Positions 35,895 to 43,236 of a DNA stretch of 52,982 bases are shown piece after piece. The stretch spans positions 1 through 52,982 of the forward strand of contig JAOTUU010000005.1 of NCBI GenBank assembly GCA_029863705.1. The letters are read 5' to 3'. The stretch comes from Gammaproteobacteria bacterium. Its GTDB lineage: Bacteria > Pseudomonadota > Gammaproteobacteria > Steroidobacterales > Woeseiaceae. The notes below the pieces were generated by a model. That model was not told the origin of the DNA and did no database searches. It saw nothing but the letters and a program-made list of their open reading frames with translations. The stretch's first letter is position 1; every line of letters begins with the position of its first letter. A program made the translations under genes and the position numbers.

Positions 35895-36030
35895 GGACGG
35901 TCTTAATCGAGGCGCTGGTGAATTACTACACGAGTTACAAACAGTAAGCGGCGCATTGCCACGCGCCAACACCAAACAGGTCTTATTGGCAGGATGACTC
36001 AGCAAGAATTGGGGTGTCATTCTGTCCGGG

Positions 36031-36126
36031 CTACACCACGCTGCCAAGCGCAACCCTGATAGCCTCTCCGCTGACGCCACTCGATTCCTCTGATGCGAGG
36101 AAAGCTATCGTTTGCGCGAATTCTTG
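36031..36126 (-). pseudogene. C-terminal remnant of a short-chain dehydrogenase (SDR)
   Basis: The minus strand reads EFAQTIAFLASEESSG then VSGEAIRVALGSVV and stops at TAG 36033-36031. This is the familiar C-terminal stretch of SDR enzymes, where the family pattern is roughly EEIA-x2-VAFLAS-x3-S-x2-TG-x2-IRVDGG. Upstream on the same strand the frame stays open, but the sequence no longer resembles an SDR and there is no Rossmann GxxxGxG. I read it as a 3'-end remnant left by deletion. It overlaps, on the opposite strand, the signal-peptide part of the frameshifted small gene. Confidence 0.45.
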
Positions 36127-36302
36127 TTTCTCTTCGCAGGATTTTCGCGTGTGGCGGTTGCCCATACACCTGGAAACGAAGATGAATTCTGATGCAGCTC
36201 GGACATCAGCTGCTGTGCTTACACCACCTGCCGCTCACGCTACTGCTCATCATGGCGGGAGTCGGTGTTTCCCGGTACTTGAGAAAACGTCCACTCCGTT
36301 AG
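36112..36302 (+). pseudogene. Frameshifted second copy of the small hydrogenase-linked membrane protein
   Basis: From a TTG at 36112 (AGGAAAG upstream) one frame reads REFLFLFAGF...VAVAHTPGNEDEF and stops at TGA 36190. One base short, the next frame starts ATG at 36192 and reads MQLGHQLLCLHHLPLTLLLIMAGVGVS to TAG 36302. Joined, they align along their length with the 66-residue protein after hynL: signal peptide ending AHT, then QL-x-HQ-x-L-x2-HHLPLT-x-LLI-x2-GV and a basic tail. The C-terminal match is strong, the N-terminal one weaker. A one-base deletion, a sequencing error, or stop-start coupling at TGATG could explain it. Confidence 0.55.
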
Positions 36303-36320
36303 TACCAATAATCGATCACA

Positions 36321-37544
36321 TTAGGTGAGCTGCGCCTCGCTCGGTTCCGGGCTCGTTTCCGCATCTTTCCACGGCGGTAGTATCTTCAGGAGCAGCGCCA
36401 GGATCAGGAACGGCAGAACGAGCAGCCCAATGGCGACCAGCAGGCCCTCCTGTCCTCCGAATTCCAGCTTATAGGCGGTCAATCCCCGGAGGCTCTTGGA
36501 GAAGAGCTGTCCGCCGATCACCACGTTCCATCGCGTGCTGAAGATGCCCACCTGCACGAGCACCGCGGCGATGAAATAGATCATCCGCTTCATCTCATTC
36601 GGCAACTCGGAGAAACGCGCCGCCGCCAGGAACACGATCGGCACGATCGTGCCGAGCAGGATCTGGACGATGGTCAGGCTGAGGAAGAGCTTGCCGAAGA
36701 TAAGCTGCTCCAGGATCTCGATCGATTCTTCGGACTCGTAGAGCCGGTGGATGAAATCCAGGGCCTCGAGAGAGAGGTCGATGATCAACGCATAAAACAG
36801 GAAGGAGGCGAGCGCGTTCAGGCAGCTCATGTCCAGCTCTTTGCGCCGCAGCAGGGTCGTAACGTAGTAGATCAACAGCACCATCGATATCCCGGAGACG
36901 ATGGCAGAGAACAAGAATACGATGGGCATGAGGACACTGCTCCACCACGGATTGGCCTTTACCGAACCAAAGATGAAGCCCACATAACCGTGCAGCAGGA
37001 ACGCAGACGGTATGCCGACGATCGTGATGAACTGGACCGCCTTTTTGTCGAAGGCGACCGCGGCGGGCGAAACGTCCCGCGAGCCCAGCGAGATGAGCCA
37101 GTGAACGAGCTTCATCACGGGCTTGTCATTCTTTCTCCACCTCACCAGGTCGGCGCGGTAGTCGAACCAGATCTCCATGAGCAGTACCACCATCAGGTAC
37201 CAGGCGTACACGAAGCCGAACATCGCCATTGCGGAGGCCGAGTTCGGGGTGAGGAAGATCTCGAAAGCGCGCTCGGGGTGTCCCAGATGTGCCTGCAGCG
37301 GCATGGGTGCCACGATCAGGAAGGCGAGCGCCGTGAGCAGCGCGAGACGGTAAGTGGGTTGGAGCGCCTTGACATTGAACACCTTTTCGAGTGAGGCCAG
37401 GATGAACGCTCCCGCCACCAGGCCCGTGAGGTACGGATAGATGACAATCAGGATGCTCCAATGGAGCTCGACTTCGTTCGGATAGATGAAGCCCGAAACC
37501 TGGGCCAGGGCGGCTTCCAATTGAGCGAGATGTTCAGGATCCAT
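36321..37544 (-). CDS. NrfD/PsrC-like quinone-interacting membrane subunit
   Basis: 407 residues with eight to nine membrane helices, of the NrfD/PsrC family that exchanges electrons with quinone on behalf of periplasmic iron-sulfur partners. LHWSILIVIYPYLTGLVAGAFILASL forms the first helix, and the PMPLQAHLGHPERAFEIFLTPNSASAMAMFGF loop is the family hallmark. It is the last of three abutting genes with no base between them: octaheme cytochrome, four-cluster ferredoxin, NrfD. Together they look like a quinone:periplasmic cytochrome oxidoreductase of Nrf/Qrc type, lacking a molybdopterin subunit. Direction of electron flow is unknown. Confidence 0.9.
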   Translation of the reverse strand: MDPEHLAQLEAALAQVSGFIYPNEVELHWSILIVIYPYLTGLVAGAFILASLEKVFNVKALQPTYRLALLTALAFLIVAPMPLQAHLGHPERAFEIFLTPNSASAMAMFGFVYAWYLMVVLLMEIWFDYRADLVRWRKNDKPVMKLVHWLISLGSRDVSPAAVAFDKKAVQFITIVGIPSAFLLHGYVGFIFGSVKANPWWSSVLMPIVFLFSAIVSGISMVLLIYYVTTLLRRKELDMSCLNALASFLFYALIIDLSLEALDFIHRLYESEESIEILEQLIFGKLFLSLTIVQILLGTIVPIVFLAAARFSELPNEMKRMIYFIAAVLVQVGIFSTRWNVVIGGQLFSKSLRGLTAYKLEFGGQEGLLVAIGLLVLPFLILALLLKILPPWKDAETSPEPSEAQLT

Positions 37545-38330
37545 TTAGCGTACCTCGCCATCCAGGGCCGTGTAATAGACCTTGGGATCGGTGTTCATAT
37601 GCGGCTTCAGAACCTCGAGGTGGCTCATCCGCAGCATTCGATTGAGAGGCGTACTTCTGTCCCCGATCTCTCCAAAGACTCGTGCCTGGGTCGGGCATAC
37701 CTCTACGCAGGCCGGCAGCAGACCCTTGGTGATCCGGTGGTAACAGAACGTACACTTGTTGGCGGTGTGCGTACGTGGATCCAGGAAGCGGGCGCCGTAG
37801 GGACACGCCTGGATGCAGTAGCGGCAGCCGATGCAGTAGTCCTCGTCCACCAGCACCACTCCGTCCTGGCTCTTGAAAGTGGCTCCCACCGGGCAGACCT
37901 GGACGCAGGGCGGATTGTCGCAGTGGTTACACAGCTTGGGTACGAAGAAGGTCCGCAGGATCTCCTTTCCAGCCGCGACCGGAGGAAAGGTTTCATCCGC
38001 AACCGGGGGAAAGCCGTCCATGCCGCCGTTGGGGCTGTCCACCTGGACATCTCCGTCGGTGTAGACGATGTAGCGTTCCACCCAGGTTCTGAAGTAGAAG
38101 GGCTCGTCCGGTACATCGTTCTCCAGCTTACAAGCCTGCACGCACTTGCCGCAGCCGATGCACTCCTCGACCCGAATCCCCATCGCGTAGTAGTGCTCGG
38201 TCGGGTCATACTCATCGCCGCCGTCGGCCGCGAGCAGCTTCACCGGGCCGACCAACCCAAGAAGCATGGTGGCGGGAGGGAAATTCAACAACCCGGCCAG
38301 GAATTCTCTTCTCTCGTAGGTCTTCGGCAT
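37545..38330 (-). CDS. Tat-exported four-cluster ferredoxin (NrfC/PsrB/DsrO-like)
   Basis: 261 residues. The N-terminus has a Tat motif ERREFLAG (residues 6-13) and a hydrophobic run ending in LLAADG. Four cluster-binding groups follow: CIGCGKCVQAC, CNHCDNPPCVQVC, CIGCRYCIQACPYGAR and CTFCYHR with CVEVCPTQARVFG. This is the electron-transfer subunit that bridges an NrfD-type membrane protein and a periplasmic redox partner. It starts immediately after the octaheme cytochrome stop and ends immediately before the NrfD start. Confidence 0.92.
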   Translation of the reverse strand: MPKTYERREFLAGLLNFPPATMLLGLVGPVKLLAADGGDEYDPTEHYYAMGIRVEECIGCGKCVQACKLENDVPDEPFYFRTWVERYIVYTDGDVQVDSPNGGMDGFPPVADETFPPVAAGKEILRTFFVPKLCNHCDNPPCVQVCPVGATFKSQDGVVLVDEDYCIGCRYCIQACPYGARFLDPRTHTANKCTFCYHRITKGLLPACVEVCPTQARVFGEIGDRSTPLNRMLRMSHLEVLKPHMNTDPKVYYTALDGEVR

Positions 38331-39170
38331 CTATCTGGCCTCCGGTGAGTGTTGGTAGTGGCACTGCCAGCAAACGAAGGTCCCACCATGGGTGACCAGG
38401 TCGATGCGCGGAATCTCGTACACGGTGAGATCGACGCCACGAATCTCCTCCGGAGCTTCGGCGCCCTTGGCATGGCAAGTGCCGCAGAACGCCCGCTCGA
38501 AGGGCTTCTTCGGCACATGCGCGCGCGGCTGCACTTTGTGTTCCGGCTGCACTTCGTGGCAGGCCTCGCAGTCGAGGGGAGCATGCGGGGAAACAGCCTT
38601 GCTTCGGGCGATCGTGTTATGGCACGCAGAGCACTCTTGAATACTCTCCGGTGGCGTCGGGTCGTGCGCGTCGTGGCAGCCGGTGCAGGCCCGTACCGGG
38701 TTGTGGCGATCCTCGATGACCTGCGGGAACCCTGTCGGCCGGGACGCCAGGTAGCTGTGGCAAACGAGGCAGGGTTCCCTGCCCGTCGGCAGCTCCGGTT
38801 TAAGTCCCATGGGATTGGACGTATGGTCGCTAGCCGGCCCGTGACACGTTTCGCAGCTGACGGTTCTGTGGAAGGATCTGTTCTTCGTCTCTACCTTGTC
38901 CGGGTGGCACATCGCACACTGTTGCCAGCCTGCGTAGTGCGGCTCCAGCTCCGCGTTGGCGGCGACCGCCGCTCCCCTGTAGTGACCCAGGTCCCCGAAA
39001 GTTTCGGGTACGAACTTTTGTCGCATCAGGAACATGCCAACACCGACGGCAAGGAAGATGACGCCGAGCTGAATAACCTGGGTCGGCACCTTCCTGCGGC
39101 TCGAAGCCACGCGCCGTTCTCGGATCCGTGTTCGCAAAGCGACGATCTGTTCGACCAGGGCTCTAAACAT
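38331..39170 (-). CDS. Membrane-anchored octaheme cytochrome c
   Basis: 279 residues. A basic N-terminus and one helix (about residues 32-50, VIQLGVIFLAVGVGMFLM) anchor it; the rest is periplasmic. Eight CXXCH sites are present in order: CAMCH, CETCH, CLVCH, CTGCH, CSACH, CEACH, CGTCH and CWQCH. The heme spacing resembles QrcA/NrfB-like or CymA-independent donors rather than octaheme nitrite or hydroxylamine enzymes, and no catalytic CXXCK is present. It heads the three-gene module with the ferredoxin and NrfD subunits. Upstream lies a stretch of about 330 bases with no gene, then an frdB pseudogene. Confidence 0.88.
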   Translation of the reverse strand: MFRALVEQIVALRTRIRERRVASSRRKVPTQVIQLGVIFLAVGVGMFLMRQKFVPETFGDLGHYRGAAVAANAELEPHYAGWQQCAMCHPDKVETKNRSFHRTVSCETCHGPASDHTSNPMGLKPELPTGREPCLVCHSYLASRPTGFPQVIEDRHNPVRACTGCHDAHDPTPPESIQECSACHNTIARSKAVSPHAPLDCEACHEVQPEHKVQPRAHVPKKPFERAFCGTCHAKGAEAPEEIRGVDLTVYEIPRIDLVTHGGTFVCWQCHYQHSPEAR

Positions 39171-39502
39171 TTTCTTGCCTGTGGAGAATTACAAATTCGC
39201 GTCGATTCTGGCTACGACTGTGTTTTCCTCTCGCACTGAATGTCTGTAACGAGGCCGAGCATATATCGGAATTCCTGAATAAAGGTATACGTGAATATAC
39301 CAAGCGAAAAACAAAAGGATGGAATCATTACTGCAGGTAATAACGCTTAGTCAGATGGAGCAATCGCCCAGCCGACCTGCCTGTTCGACACTTCCTGTCG
39401 CGGCGTCGGCACACTGAACTTTATGCTCGATGCCGAGGGCAGCCGCGAGTCAGGCCGCTGGTTTATCTGCCCAGGGGGAGAAGAACCTCTACACGCCACC
39501 GC
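39171..39502. other. Intergenic stretch without a supported gene
   Basis: About 330 bases between the octaheme cytochrome start and the frdB pseudogene. The first 170 bases are AT-rich and should hold the promoter of the cytochrome module. A plus-strand frame from about 39351 to 39552 has no start codon and reads, in part, VGTLNFMLDAEGSRESGRW; I do not recognise it and it may be another remnant. Nothing else stands out. Confidence 0.4.
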
Positions 39503-39828
39503 CTACAGATTTCTGATCTTTGTCGTCAGCACTTTTCTGCGCAGACACGCGTAGACCTCCAGCAGTGCCAGTTCCTTGGGGCAAACATCATGACACGCCA
39601 TCATGCCGACGAAGCCGAAGACACCATCGCTGTTCTCGACCATCTCCCGGATCCAGGTGCCGGTATCGACGGAAAGATCGACGATCAGCAAGCGAAGTCG
39701 AATTGCGGGCCGGGATCCTGCGTTTGGCGAATCTGATTCAGCGCAATGAACAGCGACATGTATGGCACCTCGTCGAATTCAAATGTCTGCATATCGGGAA
39801 CGGACTCGGAGTCTTTCGGGTTGCGTAA
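39503..39828 (-). pseudogene. Decayed frdB-like iron-sulfur subunit gene
   Basis: Two pieces of a fumarate reductase / succinate dehydrogenase iron-sulfur subunit survive. The 5' piece (39828-39688) reads RNPKDSESVPDMQ, then MSLFIALNQIRQTQDPGPQ and FDFAC before a stop, aligning with residues 19-64 of the intact FrdB at 42.5 kb. After a frame change the 3' piece reads VDLSVDTGTWIREM, jumps in frame over about 100 residues, and resumes GVFGFVGMMACHDVCPKEL to the C-terminus. Most [2Fe-2S] and all [4Fe-4S] ligands are lost. The sequence differs from the intact copy at many sites, so it is an older paralogue, not a recent duplicate. Confidence 0.8.
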
Positions 39829-39869
39829 GGGACATCCACAGTAAAGTAGCGGAAATCAAGCTGAAGATC

Positions 39870-41552
39870 TTATTCCTCAATCTGGTCGCGGCTCAGGAGT
39901 TTTGCCACGAGAAGCAGCGCACTACCAACCAACGCGAGAGCTACGAATAAAGTCGCAGGCTGACCGTTTGGAAAATCCTCAAGGAGTAGTTTGACCCCGA
40001 CCATGAGCAAGACGGGGTATACCAACCAGCGAGCCTCGGGCCACCGTTTGAATCTGCTGGACAACGCCAGTGTTACCGATGCTGCAGACAAGATCGCTGT
40101 CCGCAGCGCGGCCAGGATGGCTGGGTTGGCGTCTGCGCCACCCACAGCAGCCAGAGCCGGTGCCAGGAATACGACCATGAGGCCACCCACCTCCCACACC
40201 GACAGCGCCAGCACGATCAGCTGCGGCACACCGGACAGGACACCCCAACGATCGGAATGCTGGGCCACAGGAATGAAAAGGCAGGCAACTGTAGTCAGCG
40301 CGACGACCAGGTGCCATGGAACCAACGGCGGCCATAACGCCGAGGCCTCTCCCACCAGGGCCCCTAAACCCGTCGCCAGAATACCGGAACCCACTCCAGC
40401 AGCGACTAGCAGGAAAGTACATTGCAGACTCAGAGCAACTCTGCCGAGTCGACCACTGAACCAGGCCATAGTCAATGCCATTAGCGACCAGGCAGCTGCG
40501 GCCATAGCCGGTGACATCACCAGGGCGGTGCCTGCGACAACGAGTGCCAGTCCCAATGTGGAATGGAAGTAGAAATTTCGGCCTCGGGCAGAGCGGGTTT
40601 TCGGCGTGAACGCCAGACTATAGGCACTGGCTCCGAGCACGAGACACCCGGCGCCGACCGTTGCAAGAGCGAGTTGGCCAGCTTGCGCGGCGCCGCTGGC
40701 AGCCCAGAACACAATGCCCGCAACCAACACTGTCTGTGAGGTCTCGAACATACCGACGCTCCGCCCTCGGACGTGCGACCGAAGGGCAAAGCTCACGAGA
40801 TAAGTAATCAGCAACACGGCGCTCATTAAAAACGGTGTCAGTGGCTCTACAGGCCACTGGTCGCTGGTGCTAATCAGGACCAGTACTACAACGCCGGCGT
40901 TAGCCCCTAGCGCCCCCAACCACTGTGGTCCTATCCATTCGCGTACATAAACCGCCCATAGGGAACCGAGGCCCAGGAAGACGAGAAAAGCAGGAACTGC
41001 AACTGCCGCGCGGGAAGCATTAAGCACGACGAACGCAGTCGCGATGCCGCCCGCAATCACAAGCCAACCCAGGCTTCGCAGGTTTCGCGCGACGGCGACC
41101 AGCAAAGCCAACACGCAGAATAACGCGAGGGCGATGACGCCTTGCCGACCGGACAGCAACGCGAACCGCGTGACTGCCTCGGCAAGTAAGGGCAGCGCCA
41201 GAAAGACGGATGCGCCGCCATAAAACATGGCGCTGGCACGCTGATCCTCGATGCCGCCTTTTCGATAGGCCATGAACAGCCAAAGAAGTGCGTAGGATGC
41301 GCCCAGGAGGATTCCAAACGCTGTCGGGACGAAATTCAGGTCGGTGATCGCACGCAGGAGGTAGGCGCCGCCAAAGATAAGCAGTACCCGACCAATGAGC
41401 GTAGAGGCATTCGAAAGAAATCCTTCACCAAGATTTGGTGTAGCGGCTTCCTCAATGGACGTCGACAGTCCTGGTTGCGCACCTTCAAGCACATTCAGCC
41501 GCTGCTCAACAGCGGCAAGACGCGACTCAAGTGCGGCTACGCGATCTTGCAT
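39870..41552 (-). CDS. Large polytopic membrane protein (DUF2339-like), unknown function
   Basis: 560 residues. The N-terminus is a short coiled coil (VAALESRLAAVEQRLNVLE), then a hydrophilic linker and about 14-16 membrane helices with few charged residues. The opening LIGRVLLIFGGAYLLRAITD resembles the start of DUF2339-type proteins. No catalytic motif, transport signature or Cys pair is visible. It lies alone between the frdB pseudogene (41 bases away) and the riboswitch-controlled gene on the opposite strand. Function unknown; a transport or envelope role is possible. Confidence 0.65.
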   Translation of the reverse strand: MQDRVAALESRLAAVEQRLNVLEGAQPGLSTSIEEAATPNLGEGFLSNASTLIGRVLLIFGGAYLLRAITDLNFVPTAFGILLGASYALLWLFMAYRKGGIEDQRASAMFYGGASVFLALPLLAEAVTRFALLSGRQGVIALALFCVLALLVAVARNLRSLGWLVIAGGIATAFVVLNASRAAVAVPAFLVFLGLGSLWAVYVREWIGPQWLGALGANAGVVVLVLISTSDQWPVEPLTPFLMSAVLLITYLVSFALRSHVRGRSVGMFETSQTVLVAGIVFWAASGAAQAGQLALATVGAGCLVLGASAYSLAFTPKTRSARGRNFYFHSTLGLALVVAGTALVMSPAMAAAAWSLMALTMAWFSGRLGRVALSLQCTFLLVAAGVGSGILATGLGALVGEASALWPPLVPWHLVVALTTVACLFIPVAQHSDRWGVLSGVPQLIVLALSVWEVGGLMVVFLAPALAAVGGADANPAILAALRTAILSAASVTLALSSRFKRWPEARWLVYPVLLMVGVKLLLEDFPNGQPATLFVALALVGSALLLVAKLLSRDQIEE

Positions 41553-41874
41553 GGCGATGCCGTCAGGCGTTGCGCAAGAAAGCGTTCAGACACGGCCACT
41601 TGCTACCTTCTTTTTCCCTCACCAGTGAAAGTATGCATACGGAGCATCATCGATTGGCACAATACGTAGAATCCGTAGCGTCCGTTGCCGCCACTGATGA
41701 TTACGTGGGCGCGCCGGCGAGTTGCCGCTGCGACACCTTCATTCAGGCCTCAGCAACGACAATAAGTGCGGATTCTCTTTATCAGGCCCGGGTTCCGCAA
41801 CCCGGATCTGTCAACGCCTGCTAGGTGTTTCTCCGAATTGACGATGCCAGCCAGCTAACAGACGCTAATTGCAA
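41553..41874. other. Intergenic stretch without a supported gene
   Basis: About 320 bases between the divergent membrane-protein gene and the riboswitch. It must contain promoters for both directions. No open frame here looks coding and no strong -35/-10 pair was picked out by eye. Confidence 0.4.
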
Positions 41875-41996
41875 GAGAAGCGACAAGGGCAAACCTGGCA
41901 AAAGCCAGGGACGCAAAGCTGCAGGTCCTCGCTTCCTCCGAGAAGCCACGGAAGACCTCCCGAAGGACCCCAAGATTGCTAGGCTGCCGAATTCTC
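41875..41996 (+). ncRNA. Cyclic-di-GMP-I (GEMM-I) riboswitch aptamer
   Basis: The two most conserved GEMM-I blocks are present in the right order: GGGCAAACC at 41887-41895 and GGGACGCAAAGC at 41908-41919. Between them is a perfect P2 hairpin, CCTGGC (41894-41899), loop AAAA, GCCAGG (41904-41909). A second helix is closed by GGTCCT (41924-41929) with AGGACC (41964-41969), followed by the GCTAGGCTGCCGA receptor-side block. GAGAA (41875-41879) pairs with TTCTC (41992-41996) to close P1. It lies 46 bases before the ATG of a small exported protein. Cyclic di-GMP should control that gene. Confidence 0.87.
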
Positions 41997-42001
41997 GATT
42001 T

Positions 42002-42019
42002 GTCGCATGCAAGTGCGAC
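42002..42019 (+). promoter_or_regulatory. Putative riboswitch expression-platform hairpin
   Basis: GTCGCA (42002-42007) and TGCGAC (42014-42019) form a six-pair hairpin just before the ribosome binding site GAGGAGG (42029-42035). The first arm, GTCGC, could instead pair with GCGAC at 41880-41884 at the base of the aptamer, so the two structures exclude each other. No U-tract follows, which points to translational rather than terminator control. The switch mechanism is inference. Confidence 0.4.
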
Positions 42020-42042
42020 CTGGCAATCGAGGAGGCACGACG

Positions 42043-42456
42043 ATGAGTCTTAAGCGACAATTTTTGATAACGGTCCTGCTTGTATTCGCGGCAAGCATTT
42101 TTCCTGGAACTGTTGCCCACGCTGATGATGACGCCGCATATGGCGTCTATGATGAAGCCGCGTATACGCAATATGTTGAGGATGCGATGAAAAAGCTGGA
42201 TAAGTTGTATCTGGATTTTTGTGACACTTGCGGTACCGATACAGCGACGGCCAGTCAATCGAGACAGGAGTTCCTTGTTACGGTTCGCGATTTGATGCAA
42301 TACATGAATTCGAGGTTTGACGAACTGGACCCCAAAAAAGGGGCAGCTCTATCGCCTACAGAATCACTGGTGAGCATTCATGCGCTCACAATGTTGGTTG
42401 ACATCCTGACGGCCACCCAACTCGAACAGATGGCGGCTCACCCCTACAACGAATAG
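42043..42456 (+). CDS. Small exported CxxC protein under riboswitch control
   Basis: 137 residues, ATG with GAGGAGG 7 bases upstream. A signal peptide (residues 1-26, ending TVAHA-DD) leads to a helical acidic mature protein. A CDTC motif sits near residue 61, with no following His, so it is not a heme site; a disulfide or metal role is possible. The second half is helical (LVTVRDLMQYMNSRFDELD). I do not recognise the family. A c-di-GMP riboswitch in its leader suggests a function tied to surface attachment, sessile growth or electron-transfer lifestyle. It is convergent with frdB, whose stop is 33 bases away. Confidence 0.7.
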   Translation: MSLKRQFLITVLLVFAASIFPGTVAHADDDAAYGVYDEAAYTQYVEDAMKKLDKLYLDFCDTCGTDTATASQSRQEFLVTVRDLMQYMNSRFDELDPKKGAALSPTESLVSIHALTMLVDILTATQLEQMAAHPYNE

Positions 42457-42489
42457 CGAAACGGACGTCAGGCGCGGAAGCGGGAGACG

Positions 42490-43236
42490 CTAGCTGGCCA
42501 TCCCGGACGAAAAAGCTTTTCTGCGCAGGTAGGCATACACCTCAAGGAGAGGTAATTCCTTCGGGCATATGTCGTGGCAGGCCATCATACCGATGCAGCC
42601 GAAAACGCCGTGTTCGTTCGATATGAGCTCAAACCAGTCCGAGTCGCCCCTGGTGTCACGTGGGTCCATCGCGAATCGTGCCATCCGGTTCAGGCCCGCG
42701 GGACCAGCGAACTCGCCATTAATGTTCGCAACACCGCAGGATGCGACGCAGCATCCGCATTCGATGCAACGATCGCTGTCGTAGATTTTCTGCGCCAGCT
42801 TATCGTCCATTCGATCTTCCTTCGCACCCGGATCGAACGCCTCTTGTGCATGAATCCAGGCCTCGGATTTTTCTGCCATTTCGCGAAACCAAACTCCGGT
42901 GTCGACTGACAAATCACCAACGAGTTTGAAAACCGGTAGCGGATGCAGTCGGATCTTCTCTGGCAAGTCGGAGGTCTGTGTACGGCAGCCCAACGCAGGC
43001 CGACCGTTCGCCATCATGCCGCAGGAACCGCAAATCGCGGAGCGGCATGCAAAGTCGAACTGCAAACTCGGATCCTGCTTCTCACGAATTTCGTTGAGCG
43101 CAATGAAAAGCGACATGTACTTCGTTTCTTCGAGCTCGAAACTCTGCATGTGAGGCTTTGACTCCGGATCCATCGGGTTGTAACGAAATATTTCGAAGCT
43201 CAGGAGCCGGCCAGTTTTCGTGCTTTCAAAACTCAT
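42490..43236 (-). CDS. frdB: Fumarate reductase / succinate dehydrogenase iron-sulfur subunit
   Basis: 248 residues; ATG at 43236 overlaps the frdA stop by 4 bases. The [2Fe-2S] ligands are Cys64, Cys69, Cys72 and Cys84 (CRSAICGSCGM and LGC). The C-terminal domain has CIECGCCVASC for [4Fe-4S] and CIGMMACHDICPK for the [3Fe-4S] and [4Fe-4S] centres. The sequence resembles the menaquinol-type FrdB of epsilonproteobacteria rather than the aerobic SdhB of gammaproteobacteria. It is the last gene of the coupled frdCAB set; a decayed relative lies at 39.5 kb. Confidence 0.93.
   Translation of the reverse strand: MSFESTKTGRLLSFEIFRYNPMDPESKPHMQSFELEETKYMSLFIALNEIREKQDPSLQFDFACRSAICGSCGMMANGRPALGCRTQTSDLPEKIRLHPLPVFKLVGDLSVDTGVWFREMAEKSEAWIHAQEAFDPGAKEDRMDDKLAQKIYDSDRCIECGCCVASCGVANINGEFAGPAGLNRMARFAMDPRDTRGDSDWFELISNEHGVFGCIGMMACHDICPKELPLLEVYAYLRRKAFSSGMAS

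Noticed and set aside
35950-35967. Hairpin GGCGC/GCGCC after the CBS gene as a terminator
   Set aside because: Stem of only five pairs with an eight-base loop and no T-run.
35886-36080. 64-residue minus-strand open frame after the CBS gene
   Set aside because: Its frame does not match the SDR remnant and shows no recognisable motif.
37461-39239. Two long plus-strand open frames (about 295 residues each)
   Set aside because: They lie exactly opposite the NrfD, ferredoxin and octaheme genes, which have full family motifs; the frames are antisense shadows caused by GC-rich codons.
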